From Actinoalloteichus_B caeruleus (GTDB lineage Bacteria > Actinomycetota > Actinomycetes > Mycobacteriales > Pseudonocardiaceae), in assembly GCF_000718005.1 (NCBI RefSeq), contig NZ_JODV01000013.1: a DNA stretch of 64,000 nt. One strand, 5' to 3'. Both the position numbers and the translations under genes were made by a program. Positions within the stretch are counted from its first letter, which is position 1. Each line of letters starts with the position of its first letter. Positions 42,344 to 52,031 of the stretch are shown piece by piece. Under the pieces are notes generated by a model. The model saw only the letters and a list, made by a program, of their open reading frames with translations, had not been told where the DNA came from and ran no database searches.

Positions 42344-43872
42344 TCCGCCTCCTCACCGAGCACCGCGGTGCGATAGGGGCCGCCGTCGAGCAGGTCGGTC
42401 GCCGCACGCGTGCTGATCTCCGACAGCGGTCCCGCGAACACGGCGATCAGCACACCGAAGACCACCAGCGCGGACGTGGCCGAGACCATCGTGCGGGAGG
42501 TAGAACCGGTGCCGATGATCAGCTCGTCGGTGGGGTCCGGATCGGGGTGGGGCGGCTTCGACTTGCCCCAGAACGCGAAGACCCACACCTTGGCCATCGC
42601 GTACAGCGTCAGGAAGCTGGTCAGCACCGCCGCGCCGGTGGCCACGTAGGCCATCGTGGTGCCGACCTCGGCCCCCGCCTCCAGCAGCGCCAACTTCGCG
42701 ACGAAGCCGGAGAACGGCGGGATCCCGGCCAGGTTCAGCGCCGGGATCGCGAACAGGAGGGCGATCGCCGGGTACAGCTTGGCCAGGCCGCCCATCCCCC
42801 GGAGCGCGACCGTCCCGGTGTGCCGGGTCAGCAGACCGCTCACCAGGAACAGCGTCGCCTGCACCGTGATGTGGTGCACCACGTAGAGGATCGCGCCAGC
42901 CAGGCCGGTCACGTCGTACAACGCCAGGCCGAACAGCATGTACCCGATGTGGCTGACCAGCAGGAAGGACAACAGCCGGTTCAGGTCGTTCTGCGCGATG
43001 GCTCCCAGGGCACCGATGATCATGGTGATCACCGAGAACCAGAGCAGCAGGGTCCAGCTCTCCCCGTGGTCGAAGACCAGGGTCTGGGTCCGGATCAGCG
43101 CGTAGACGCCGACCTTGGTCAGCAGGCCGGCGAACACGGCGGTCACCGGGGCCGGGGCGGTCGGGTAGCTGTCGGGCAGCCAGAAGTGCAGCGGCACCAT
43201 CGCGGACTTGATGCCGAAGACCACGATCATCATCAGCGCCATCGCGGACTGCACGCCCACCGGCAACGCCTCGACCTTGCCGGAGAGGTCGGCGAGGTTC
43301 ACGGTGCCCGTCGCCGCGTACACCAGCGCGATCATCGTGATGAACAGCAGCGAGGACGTCAGGCTGACGATCGTGTACGTCATCCCGGCCCGCACCCGGG
43401 TCGCCGTCGTCCGGCGGGTGATCAGGACGTAGGACGCGCCCAGCATGATCTCGAAGGCGACGAAGAGGTTGAACAGGTCGCCCGTGAGGTAGGCCATCGA
43501 GACGCCAGCGCCCAGCACCAGGTACATCGGGTGGAAGGCGGTGCTGGAGGTGCTGCGGCCGTAGTCGGTGATGCGCTGGCCGATCGAGTAGACGAGGACC
43601 GCGAGCATCACCACCATCGAGATGAGCATCAGCAGCGCGGACAACCGGTCCGCGACCAGGGTGATGCCGACCGGAGCGTCCCAACCCCCGAGCTGGAGCA
43701 CCACGGGGCCCGACTTGTCCGCCTCGGCGAGCAGGACCACCGCCAGCACGGCGTTCGCCGTGAACACCACCACGCCCAGCAGCCGCTGGAGCGTCGCGAA
43801 CCGGCCGAGCACCAGCGAGAGCCCGGCGGCCAGCAGCGGCAGAAGGATCGGCAGCGCGACCAACATCGTCAC
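42340..43872 (-). CDS. mnhD: Mrp antiporter subunit D
   Basis: 510 residues, NuoL/M/N-like proton channel subunit with about 14 helices. It shows VPLHFWLPDSYPTAPAPVTAVFAGLLTKVGVYALIRT (conserved Lys in the channel), AQNDLNRLLSFLLVSHIGYMLFGLAL and VHHITVQATLFLVSGLL. Overlaps both neighbours by four bases. Contributes to cation/proton exchange, important for pH and salt tolerance. Confidence 0.96.
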   Translation of the reverse strand: MTMLVALPILLPLLAAGLSLVLGRFATLQRLLGVVVFTANAVLAVVLLAEADKSGPVVLQLGGWDAPVGITLVADRLSALLMLISMVVMLAVLVYSIGQRITDYGRSTSSTAFHPMYLVLGAGVSMAYLTGDLFNLFVAFEIMLGASYVLITRRTTATRVRAGMTYTIVSLTSSLLFITMIALVYAATGTVNLADLSGKVEALPVGVQSAMALMMIVVFGIKSAMVPLHFWLPDSYPTAPAPVTAVFAGLLTKVGVYALIRTQTLVFDHGESWTLLLWFSVITMIIGALGAIAQNDLNRLLSFLLVSHIGYMLFGLALYDVTGLAGAILYVVHHITVQATLFLVSGLLTRHTGTVALRGMGGLAKLYPAIALLFAIPALNLAGIPPFSGFVAKLALLEAGAEVGTTMAYVATGAAVLTSFLTLYAMAKVWVFAFWGKSKPPHPDPDPTDELIIGTGSTSRTMVSATSALVVFGVLIAVFAGPLSEISTRAATDLLDGGPYRTAVLGEEAE

Positions 43873-44330
43873 CGCGTGGCCTCCTTGTCGTTGTCGGTGC
43901 CGAACTCGAACTTCCGGTCGGCTCCCGGCTCGTCTGGTTCCTCCCGCTCGTCGATGCGCTGCTGCTGCCGGCGGATGCGCCGGTCCTCGACGTCGTCACG
44001 CACCTCGTCGTGCCCGAGGAGCACGGAGGACCGGTAGGCGAGCGCGAGCAGGAAGGTGGTCAGGGCGAAGGTGATGACGATCGCCGTCAGCGCCATCGCC
44101 TGGGGCAGGGGGTCCGTCATCTCCTCCGCCGGTGACACGCCCACGATCGGGGAGCGTCCGGGAGGGCCACCGGCGAGCTGGAGGAACATGTTGGCGGCGT
44201 GCCCGACGATGACGATGCCGATGATGATGCGCATCAGGGAGCGCTGGAGCAGCAGGTAGAAGCCGACCGCGTAGAGCCCGCCGATGGTCAGCGCCATCGT
44301 CAGGTTGACGGTGACGTTCACGGTGTTCAT
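43869..44330 (-). CDS. mnhC: Mrp antiporter subunit C
   Basis: 153 residues, NuoK-like, three helices: LTMALTIGGLYAVGFYLLLQRSLMRIIIGIVIVGHAANMFLQLAGG and PLPQAMALTAIVITFALTTFLLALAYRS. A charged C-terminal tail of about 40 residues extends beyond the core. ATGA overlap with mnhB. Confidence 0.95.
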   Translation of the reverse strand: MNTVNVTVNLTMALTIGGLYAVGFYLLLQRSLMRIIIGIVIVGHAANMFLQLAGGPPGRSPIVGVSPAEEMTDPLPQAMALTAIVITFALTTFLLALAYRSSVLLGHDEVRDDVEDRRIRRQQQRIDEREEPDEPGADRKFEFGTDNDKEATR

Positions 44331-44905
44331 CCGGAGGGCCTCCTCCTCGGTCGTGGCGACTGTTCCTCGATGCCCGCGCCGAGCGTGCGGAGCAGGTCGC
44401 ACACCACGCCAACGATCAGCAGGTAGACCCCCAGGTCGAGGAAGAGGCTGCTCACGACGTGCACGTCGCCGAGCACCGGCAGCGTCATGCTCACGTAGGC
44501 GCTGGTCAGCGGCGCCTCACCCCAGAAGATCGGAGCGAGGCCGGTCAGGACGGCCAGGCTGAGCCCGGCGCCGATGATGACCGGCGGGCGCAGCCCGACC
44601 GCCGCGCGCACCTCCATCGGCCCGCCGGCCAGGTAGCGGACGACGAAGGCCTGCCCGGCGACCAGGCCACCGGAGAACCCGCCCCCGGACCGGTTGTGGC
44701 CCGCGAACAGCAGGTACAGCGACAACACCAGCACCGTGGGGAAGATGATGCGGGCGGCGACCTCCAGCAGGAGCGACCGTTCCCGGCCGTCCCGGTGGCT
44801 TCCGACCAACAGCCAGTGCTCCTGCGGGGTGTCCCACTCCTCCCACAGGCTGGTCCGGCGCTTCTTCTCACCGGAGGGCTGGGAACGCGGCGGTCCCTCG
44901 CTCAC
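44327..44905 (-). CDS. mnhB: Mrp antiporter subunit B
   Basis: 192 residues. The MnhB domain (VLSLYLLFAGHNRSGGGFSGGLVAGQAFVVRYLAGG) and four helices, preceded by a basic N-terminal extension. In this operon B is separate from A. ATGA overlap with mnhA. Confidence 0.95.
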   Translation of the reverse strand: MSEGPPRSQPSGEKKRRTSLWEEWDTPQEHWLLVGSHRDGRERSLLLEVAARIIFPTVLVLSLYLLFAGHNRSGGGFSGGLVAGQAFVVRYLAGGPMEVRAAVGLRPPVIIGAGLSLAVLTGLAPIFWGEAPLTSAYVSMTLPVLGDVHVVSSLFLDLGVYLLIVGVVCDLLRTLGAGIEEQSPRPRRRPSG

Positions 44906-47250
44906 TTGCGCACCTCCCTGGACTTGCGCGGTCCCTCCGTCTCCTCGGCCGCCGAGGGGCGGCGCGCCCTCCTGGTGGCGAGGATCAGGCTGGCGACGCC
45001 GGTGGCGGCGACCGCGAGGACGGAGATCTCGCCGACGGTGTCGAAGGCGCGGAAGTCGACGAGGATCGCGTTGACGACGTTGTTGGCGTGCGCCCCCTCG
45101 GGAGCGGCCTCGACGAAGCCCTCACTGGCCTCGGGTGGCGCCTGCCTCGCCCCGCTGAACACGAGGGCGGACACCGCCACCAGGGCACCGGCCGCGACCG
45201 AGACCGCCACCTTGGGCCAGCGCGGGGAACGGGTGGATTCGACCTGGGTGAACCGGCTGGGCAGGCGGCGCAGCACGAACACGAACGCCACGAGGGTCAG
45301 CGTCTCCACCAGGAACTGGGCCAGCGCCAGGTCGGGGCCACCGTCGAGGACGAAGAACGCGCCGATGCCGTATCCGACCACGCCGGTCAGGATCACGGCC
45401 GTCATCCGGCGTTTCGCCATCGTCACGGCGATCGCGGCGGTGAGCACCAGGATGGCCACCGGGACCTGGACCGCCGAGTCCCACAGCCGGAGCTCCTCCG
45501 GCATCGAGCCACCGGTGAGGACCGCGCTGCCGGGCACCAGCACGAAGGTCAGCAGGATGATGGCCAGGTAGGTCGGGAGGGAACCGGCCTGGAACCGGCC
45601 GGTCACCGCGTACGACACCGTGTCCAGCCCGGCGACGGTGCGTTCGTAGCCGGGCTGTGCCTGGAGGAAGTCCGGCAGCCACCCCCCGAGGCGAACCACC
45701 CGGTCCCTGGCCAGGTGCAACCCGACACCGGAGGCCACGACCACCGCGGAGAGCAGCAGCGGGAGCGAGAACCCGTGCCACAGCGCCAGGTAGTAGGGGT
45801 GGTCCCCGGCCGGGTAGGGCTCGGCGTAGGTGGTGGCGAGCGCGTTGAACAGCGAGGCGACCACCCCGAGGAGCAGGGTCAGCGCCGCGGGCACGGCCGC
45901 CGGCACCATCAGGCCGAGCGAGGGCTTGGGGGCCGAGGAGTCCTCGACACCCGGCTTGGTGCCGAACGCCCCCCACAGGAACCGGAAGCTGTAGGCGGCG
46001 GTGAGGGCGGACCCGAGCACGAGACCGACCAGGACCACGAGGTCACCGGTGGTACCCGACTCCAGGAACCCCTCGAACGCCGCCTCCTTGCCGAGGAACC
46101 CGAACAGCGGGGGGATGCCAGCCATGGACAGCGCGCCGATGGCGCCGATCACGGTGAGCACCGGGAAGCGCCGTCGGATCCCGGAGAGCTCGTCGATGTT
46201 CCTGGTGCCCGCCTGGTGGTCGATGATGCCGACGACGAGGAACAGCGTCGACTTGAACAGGCCGTGCGCGATCAGCATCGTCGCCCCGGCCATCGCGACC
46301 GTGTGCGAGCCGGCGCCCATCAACACCATCAGGAACCCGAGCTGGCTGACGGTGCCGTAGGCGAGCAGGGTCTTGAGGTCACGTTCGAACAGCGCCCGGT
46401 AGCCGCCGATGAGCATCGTCCAGATCCCGAGCGTCGCGATCAACGGCCACCAGGGCGTGTGGTCGGAGAACGCGGGGGAGAGCCTGGCGACCAGGTAGAC
46501 GCCGGCCTTGACCATCGACGCGGCGTGCAGGTACGCGCTGACCGGGGTGGGCGCGACCATCGCGCCCGGCAGCCAGGTGTGGAACGGGACCTGGGCGGAC
46601 TTGGTGAACGCCCCCAGGAGGATGAGCACCAGCGCGGTGCTGGTGAGAGCGCCGGCGGCCGGCGGGCTGGCCACGATCTCGGAGATCCGGTACGTCCCGG
46701 CCTGCTCGCCGAGCAGGACGAAGCCCAGCAACATCGACAGCCCACCGAGTACGGTGACGAGCAGGGCCTGGATGGAGGACCGCCGCTGCTGTTTGGTGTT
46801 GCCGTCCTGCCCGACCAGGAGGAACGAGCAGACCGTGGTCAGTTCCCAGAAGATGTAGAGGGTGAACAGGTCGTCGGCGAGGACGAGGCCCAGCATCGCC
46901 CCGGCGAAGGCGACGAGCAGCGCGGACGTCCGGGAGTTGCTCTGGGCGTCCGGCTTGAAGTAGTAGACGCAATAGCAGAGGATCAGGACTCCGACCCCGG
47001 AGACCAGGAAGATCATCAACAGGGAGAGGATGTCGAGTCGCAGCGTGAACGTCAGCCCGAGAACGGGCGCCCACGCCACCGACTCGTCAACGGTCCCGCC
47101 GGCCAGCACCTCGGTGAGGCTGGTCAGCGCCCAGCCGAGCGAGACGGCCGGCAGGATGGCGCCCACCGCGAACGCCCAGCGCCCAAGCCACCTGCTGACG
47201 GTCGGGAGCAGGGCCGCCAACACCAGGTGGGCGGTCACCAGGAGCAGCAT
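44902..47250 (-). CDS. mnhA: Mrp antiporter subunit A
   Basis: 782 residues. The NuoL-like part (about 1-540) has VPFHTWLPGAMVAPTPVSAYLHAASMVKAGVYLVARL, LLAYGTVSQLGFLMVLMGAG and FKSTLFLVVGIIDHQAGTR. The C-terminal part has the MbhD/DUF4040 region (GVVGYGIGAFFVLDGGPDLALAQFLVETLTLVAFVFVLRRLP) and an MbhE-like segment. First gene of the seven-gene operon. The ATG is at 47250, with GGGGAGGT upstream. Confidence 0.96.
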   Translation of the reverse strand: MLLLVTAHLVLAALLPTVSRWLGRWAFAVGAILPAVSLGWALTSLTEVLAGGTVDESVAWAPVLGLTFTLRLDILSLLMIFLVSGVGVLILCYCVYYFKPDAQSNSRTSALLVAFAGAMLGLVLADDLFTLYIFWELTTVCSFLLVGQDGNTKQQRRSSIQALLVTVLGGLSMLLGFVLLGEQAGTYRISEIVASPPAAGALTSTALVLILLGAFTKSAQVPFHTWLPGAMVAPTPVSAYLHAASMVKAGVYLVARLSPAFSDHTPWWPLIATLGIWTMLIGGYRALFERDLKTLLAYGTVSQLGFLMVLMGAGSHTVAMAGATMLIAHGLFKSTLFLVVGIIDHQAGTRNIDELSGIRRRFPVLTVIGAIGALSMAGIPPLFGFLGKEAAFEGFLESGTTGDLVVLVGLVLGSALTAAYSFRFLWGAFGTKPGVEDSSAPKPSLGLMVPAAVPAALTLLLGVVASLFNALATTYAEPYPAGDHPYYLALWHGFSLPLLLSAVVVASGVGLHLARDRVVRLGGWLPDFLQAQPGYERTVAGLDTVSYAVTGRFQAGSLPTYLAIILLTFVLVPGSAVLTGGSMPEELRLWDSAVQVPVAILVLTAAIAVTMAKRRMTAVILTGVVGYGIGAFFVLDGGPDLALAQFLVETLTLVAFVFVLRRLPSRFTQVESTRSPRWPKVAVSVAAGALVAVSALVFSGARQAPPEASEGFVEAAPEGAHANNVVNAILVDFRAFDTVGEISVLAVAATGVASLILATRRARRPSAAEETEGPRKSREVRK

Positions 47251-47805
47251 CGGGACCTCCCCGACCTCGGGACGACCGCCGGCTTGCGTTCGCTCATAAG
47301 CTCCTCCGGGACGCGGGGCTGACCTTGCCACGACCCGCGCCAGCGGCGGGCGGCCCTCCATCCGGGCCGCTCGCCGAACGCGCAAGACGGGAAAATCGTA
47401 CGGACGGACTCACGTGCGCCTCACAACTCCTCCGCTGCCGCGTGGCGCCCGCGCCCGCTGTCCGCGATTGGTACAGCGGGTGTCCTTCCTGGTGTGGTGC
47501 TCAGCTCCCTAGGTCGACGTTCTCGGTGGTGCCTGCCGGACAACCGCCCCGACTGATCGCCCGTTCCGGGCGAAACCGGTTGCTACCAGTGGCAAGCCGC
47601 CGGAACAACCGTACCGGTTCTCCGGGGTGCTTCCCGCGATCCTCGGGGGTGCGTACCGGGCGCACGCCCTCGCCGCGCCGCCCGTGGTCGACCGCGTGGC
47701 ACCAGGGGCGGACGGTGGGCCGGGGGGTAGATCGGCAGTGGTACGCCGCCGCGTCTTCTCCCTGCTTACCCCGTACTTAGCGGACATTTCACACCGTCGT
47801 GGGCG
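47251..47805. other. intergenic region upstream of the Mrp operon
   Basis: About 555 bases between mnhA and the mutase gene, both on the minus strand, so it must contain the Mrp promoter. The central part is less GC-rich (GGTACAGCGGG, CTCCCTAGGTCGACG around 47470-47520). No gene-like frame and no recognisable riboswitch were found. Confidence 0.5.
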
Positions 47806-47844
47806 GGGGGCCGCCCGGCGGCCGGACCGGGCCGGGTGGCCCCC
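47806..47844 (-). terminator. terminator of the acyl-CoA mutase gene
   Basis: GGGGGCC-G-CCCGG at 47806-47818 pairs with CCGGG-T-GGCCCCC at 47832-47844, 13 pairs with one central G-U, and a 13-base loop. It lies 15 bases past the mutase stop on the minus strand. Confidence 0.65.
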
Positions 47845-47858
47845 GGATGGCGTGGGGA

Positions 47859-49442
47859 TCAGAAGACGTCCGACGGGGTGTACCGTCCCCACACCTCCCG
47901 GAGACAGTGACAGACCTCACCCACGGTCGCCCTGGCGGCGAGGGCCTTCCTCATCGGCGGCAGCACGTTCTCCCGGCCGCTGGCCGCCTCCCGGAGCTCC
48001 GCCAACGCCACGCGCACCGCCTCGCCGTCACGCTCCGCACGCAGCTCCGCGAGGCGCCGGGACTGCGTCCGCTCGATGTCCGGATCCACCCGCAGCGGCT
48101 CGTAGGGCTCCTCGGTGTCCACCGTGTACCGGTTCAGGCCGACGACGACGCGGTCGCCGGAGTCGATGTCCAGCGCGTTCTGGTAGGCCGTCCGCTCGAT
48201 CTCGCCCTTCTGGAAGCCCTGCTCGATGGCGGCCACCGCCCCGCCCCGGTCCTCGACCTTGCCCATCAGCTCCACCACCGCGCGCTCCACCTCGTCGGTC
48301 ATCGCCTCGACGGCGTACGAACCGGCGAAGGGGTCGACGGTGGAGGTCAGGTCCGTCTCGTTGGCCAGTACCTGCTGGGTGCGCAACGCCAGCCGGGCGG
48401 CCTTCTCGGTGGGCAGCGCGATGGCCTCGTCGTAGGAGTTGGTGTGCAGGGACTGGGTGCCGCCGAGCACGGCGGCGATCGCCTGGACCGTGACCCGCAC
48501 CATGTTGACCTCGGGCTGCTGCGCGGTCAGCTGCACGCCGGCGGTCTGCGTGTGGAACCGCAGCGTCCAGGACTTGGGGTTCGTCGCCCCGAACTCCTCC
48601 CGCATCAGGCGGGCCCAGATCCGCCGTGCCGCCCGGAACTTCGCCACCTCCTCCAACAGGCTGGTCCTGGAGACGAAGAAGAAGGCCAGTCGGGGGGCGA
48701 AGTCGTCCACCCGCAGCCCGGCGTCGATGGCCGCCCGCACGTACTCCACGCCGTTGGCCAGGGTGAACGCGATCTCCTGCGCGGGAGTGGCCCCGGCCTC
48801 GGCCATGTGGTAGCCCGAGATCGAGATGGTGTTCCACCGGGGGAGCTCGGTACGGCAGTACGCGAAGATGTCGGTGATCAGCCGGAGCGAGTGGGCCGGC
48901 GGGTAGATGTAGGTCCCCCGGGCGATGTACTCCTTGAGCACGTCGTTCTGGATGGTGCCGGTGAGGGTGGCGGGGTCGACGCCCTGCTCCTCGGCGACCA
49001 GTTGGTAGAGCAGCAGCAGCACGGCGGCCGGCGCGTTGATGGTCATCGACGTGGAGACCTCGCCGAGCGGGATGCCCGCGAAGAGACGCCGCATGTCCTC
49101 GATGGAGTCGATCGCGACGCCCACCTTGCCGACCTCGCCGTGGGCGACCGGCTCGTCCGAGTCGTAACCCATCTGGGTGGGCAGGTCGAACGCCACCGAG
49201 AGACCGGTGGTGCCCGCCCTGATCAACTGGTGGTAGCGGGCGTTCGACTCGGTGGCGGTCCCGAATCCCGCGTACTGCCGCATCGTCCACGGCCGCCGCG
49301 TGTACATGGTCGGGTACACGCCCCGGGTGAAGGGGTAACCGCCCGGCTCGCCGACCCTGTCGGCCAGTCCGTCCCGGACGTCGGCCGGCCCGTAGACCGG
49401 TTTCACCTCGAACCCGGACTCGGCTCGTTTCTCGGCGGACAT
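47859..49442 (-). CDS. acyl-CoA mutase large subunit (methylmalonyl-CoA mutase family)
   Basis: 527 residues, containing only the TIM-barrel substrate domain of the B12-dependent mutase family: YPFTRGVYPTMYTRRPWTMRQYAGFGTATESN, FDLPTQMGYDSD, STSMTINAPAAVLLLLY, TGTIQNDVLKEYIARGTYIYPP, SISGYHMAEAGATPAQEIAFTLANG, and LTAQQPEVNMVRVTVQAIAAVLGGTQSLHTNSYDEA. The cobalamin-binding DxHxxG domain is absent, so a separate small subunit encoded outside the window is needed. The active-site residues after the YPTMY motif would distinguish methylmalonyl-, isobutyryl- or related acyl-CoA isomerisation by comparison. Confidence 0.93.
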   Translation of the reverse strand: MSAEKRAESGFEVKPVYGPADVRDGLADRVGEPGGYPFTRGVYPTMYTRRPWTMRQYAGFGTATESNARYHQLIRAGTTGLSVAFDLPTQMGYDSDEPVAHGEVGKVGVAIDSIEDMRRLFAGIPLGEVSTSMTINAPAAVLLLLYQLVAEEQGVDPATLTGTIQNDVLKEYIARGTYIYPPAHSLRLITDIFAYCRTELPRWNTISISGYHMAEAGATPAQEIAFTLANGVEYVRAAIDAGLRVDDFAPRLAFFFVSRTSLLEEVAKFRAARRIWARLMREEFGATNPKSWTLRFHTQTAGVQLTAQQPEVNMVRVTVQAIAAVLGGTQSLHTNSYDEAIALPTEKAARLALRTQQVLANETDLTSTVDPFAGSYAVEAMTDEVERAVVELMGKVEDRGGAVAAIEQGFQKGEIERTAYQNALDIDSGDRVVVGLNRYTVDTEEPYEPLRVDPDIERTQSRRLAELRAERDGEAVRVALAELREAASGRENVLPPMRKALAARATVGEVCHCLREVWGRYTPSDVF

Positions 49443-49829
49443 CGGACGCCTCCTCGTGGTGGGTGTGCTCTGGCGGGGCGGGACGGGCGGTACCGAGGCG
49501 GCGAGGGTAACGCCGCCTCCCGGTCCGGCGGCCCGGTCGGGGGCCGGCCCGGAGGACCACCGGGGTGACCAGCGTTCCTGGGTGGGCGTGGCGGGGTCGG
49601 ACGGCCGTCGGCCGGTGGCGGGCGGACGGGGCCCAGCTGGCGGGCGGCACGAGGTGGTCATCGCGACCACCTCCCGATCTTGTCTCCACCGCGACGCCGC
49701 CAGCACAATGACGGCGGGCGACGCGTCCACCCCTGCGCCCTGGTCCGGGATCACCCCGCTCGGACCATCGATCCAAGAACAGGCTCGTACCGTCGTCTGT
49801 ATCGCACAGTGCACAGTCGAGTACAACGC

Positions 49830-51977
49830 ATGGAGAATGTGTCCGTGGCCACCACAGACTCGGAAGATCCCGCAACTCCTCGTGTGATCGCCGGCCGATA
49901 CCGGCTCCGCCGGGTGTCGGGGAAGGGCGCCACCGGCATCGTCTGGGTCGCCTACGACGAGTTCCTGCGCAGACAGGTCGCGCTGAAGGAGGTGCTGCTG
50001 CCCCAGGGCGTGCCAGCTCCCGAAGCCGACGCCATGCGGGAACGCACGATGCGGGAGGCACGGGCCAACGCCGTGCTCTCGCACCCGAACGTGGTGACCC
50101 TCTACGACGTGGTGCGGCACGAGGGCGAGCCCTTCGTCGTCATGGAGCTCGTGCTCGCGCACAGCCTCGCCGCCGTGCTGCGGCACCACGGGCCGATCAA
50201 CGAACAGCAGGCGGCCGTGGTGGGAGACGCCATCGCGGCGGCCTTGGAGGCCGCGCACCGGGCCGGCATCACACACCGGGACGTCAAACCCGGGAACGTG
50301 CTGGTCAACCAGGACGGGTGGACCAAGCTCACCGACTTCGGCATCGCGCGCAACGTCACGGAGAGCACCCTCACCGCCACCGGCCTGCTGTTGGGAACGC
50401 CTTCCTACATCGCACCCGAGGTCGCCACGGGGCGCGGGGTCAGCCCGGCCGCCGACCTGTGGGGGCTGGGAGCGACGCTGTACGCGGCGATGGAGGGGCG
50501 ACCACCCTACGACGCCGGCGGCGACCCGCTGGCCACGGTCACCGAAGTGGTGCACGGCCCGGTTCCCCAGGCGAGCCGGGGAGGCACCATCGCCGAGATC
50601 ATCAGCGGTCTGATGGTCAAGGCGCCGGCCAAGAGGATGCCGTTGGCCGAGGTGCGCCGGCGGCTCGCCCCGTTGCTCCCCAAGTCCGGGGTGAACGTGT
50701 TCGAGGACGTCCACATGCCCGATCCCAGCGCGGCCGAGCCGCCGTCGACGGGAACCCGGGGCGCCGGGGGGACCCGGTCGGGCACCCGGGGAGCCGGCGG
50801 AACACGGTCCGGCACGCGTGGTGGCGCGGGCACCCGCGCGCAGGCGTCGCGGCGCCCACCGACGGCGACGGGCGCGGCCAGCCTGAACCCCCCGACCGCG
50901 GGGGCGACGGGCGGCTGGTCCCCCGGCGGTCGACGCCCCGGCGGACGCCGTCCCACCGCGCAGTCCACCGGCGCGCTCGGAGCCCACACCGGGGCCCTGG
51001 GCGGACTCGGAGCCGACGACGATTCCTCGCCGATCCGGGCGATCGACGACTCGGCGCCGTTGGCCGCCGATCCAGGTCCGCTCCCCTTCCCCGTTCGGGA
51101 CACCGGCACACAGCCGGCGGTCGAGGAGACGTCCCCGCCCGCGCCGTTGGCCGCCGACCCAGGTCCGCTGCCCTTCGCGCCGCCCCCCTCCTCCGGTGGG
51201 CCGGGCGCGACCTCCGACGACCGGGGCGGTCGACCGCCGGCTCCGTCCGACACGGCGGGCTCCCGACCGGGACGCCGGACGGGCGCTCCCCGCATCGGCA
51301 GGGGCGGGATGATGCTCGCGGTCCCGCTGTTCCTCGTCGCGGCGCTCGTGGGCTTCGCGCTCGTCAGGACCGTCGCGGGCGAGTCCGTGCTGCCGACCGA
51401 GGTCGCCGGGGCGCCCGCGCCGGGGCAGGGGGTCGGCAGCCCGACGCTCGACCTCGCCTCGGACCGCGCCGTGGGCGCGGACACCGAGCCCACCGAGGGA
51501 CGCTTCGAGCTGATGCTCCCCGAGGGGTGGGGCCGGTTCCAGGAGCAGCGGCAGTACCCGGAGCTGCCCGACAGCTCCATCACCCGGTACGTCTCCGAGG
51601 ACGGTTCGAGCACGGTCGCGGTGGAGTGGTTCGCCGACTACTTCCAGGAACACAGCGTCGACGACTACGTGAGCCGCCTGCCGGAGCTGACGGCGGGCAG
51701 CGGCGGGCAGTTCGTCCCGGGTCTCGACGTCCCCGCCGAGACCGACCGGGAACAAACTGGGCCCGAACCCGCCCGCGAACTCACCTACCGGCTCGTCGAC
51801 TCCGGCCTGCTGCGGGAGTCGGCGGGGGCGGAGCAGCGGCGGACGGTCTACGTGCGGCTGCTGCCCAGGGACGACGACCTGTGGTTGGTCTCGGTCTCGG
51901 TGGACACCCGGTCGGAGACGGTCGGTCGCACCGAGCTGTTCAACCAGATCGCCCCGAGTTTCACCACCCTCGCCTGA
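49830..51977 (+). CDS. membrane-anchored Ser/Thr protein kinase (PknB-like)
   Basis: About 715 residues. Kinase domain 23-285: G-K-G-A-T-G loop, Lys53 in VALKE, Glu76, HRDVKPGN with catalytic Asp151, DFG at 169-171 and GTPSYIAPE. A long Thr/Gly/Pro-rich juxtamembrane region follows, with TRGAGGTRSG repeats and two APLAADPGPLPF copies. One membrane helix lies near 530 (MLAVPLFLVAALVGFALV), then an extracellular domain (FELMLPEGWGRFQEQRQYPELPDSSITRYVSEDG). No PASTA repeats. The start could be 49830 (ATG) or GTG at 49845, which has GGAGA at 8 bases. The next gene downstream is purine nucleoside phosphorylase, 54 bases away. Confidence 0.93.
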   Translation: MENVSVATTDSEDPATPRVIAGRYRLRRVSGKGATGIVWVAYDEFLRRQVALKEVLLPQGVPAPEADAMRERTMREARANAVLSHPNVVTLYDVVRHEGEPFVVMELVLAHSLAAVLRHHGPINEQQAAVVGDAIAAALEAAHRAGITHRDVKPGNVLVNQDGWTKLTDFGIARNVTESTLTATGLLLGTPSYIAPEVATGRGVSPAADLWGLGATLYAAMEGRPPYDAGGDPLATVTEVVHGPVPQASRGGTIAEIISGLMVKAPAKRMPLAEVRRRLAPLLPKSGVNVFEDVHMPDPSAAEPPSTGTRGAGGTRSGTRGAGGTRSGTRGGAGTRAQASRRPPTATGAASLNPPTAGATGGWSPGGRRPGGRRPTAQSTGALGAHTGALGGLGADDDSSPIRAIDDSAPLAADPGPLPFPVRDTGTQPAVEETSPPAPLAADPGPLPFAPPPSSGGPGATSDDRGGRPPAPSDTAGSRPGRRTGAPRIGRGGMMLAVPLFLVAALVGFALVRTVAGESVLPTEVAGAPAPGQGVGSPTLDLASDRAVGADTEPTEGRFELMLPEGWGRFQEQRQYPELPDSSITRYVSEDGSSTVAVEWFADYFQEHSVDDYVSRLPELTAGSGGQFVPGLDVPAETDREQTGPEPARELTYRLVDSGLLRESAGAEQRRTVYVRLLPRDDDLWLVSVSVDTRSETVGRTELFNQIAPSFTTLA

Positions 51978-52018
51978 GCCGGGGAACCCGGTGGCCCCGG
52001 ACTCGGGATCGGAGGCCT

Positions 52019-52024
52019 TAAGCT
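52019..52024 (+). promoter_or_regulatory. -10 element of a probably leaderless punA transcript
   Basis: TAAGCT ends 7 bases before the GTG at 52032 with no ribosome site between (TCGCCCT). It follows a GC-rich stretch, so a local promoter independent of the kinase gene is plausible. Confidence 0.5.
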
Positions 52025-52031
52025 TCGCCCT

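Noticed and set aside
45088..47322. A 744-codon plus-strand frame opposite mnhA
   Set aside because: Polar His/Gln/Arg/Gly low complexity typical of antisense to membrane protein genes in high-GC DNA.
47859..51755. A 1298-codon minus-strand open frame covering the mutase gene and much of the kinase gene
   Set aside because: Only the first-half (47859-49442) has mutase motifs. The rest is antisense to a kinase with full catalytic motifs and reads as Arg/Pro/Ala low complexity, a GC-skew shadow.
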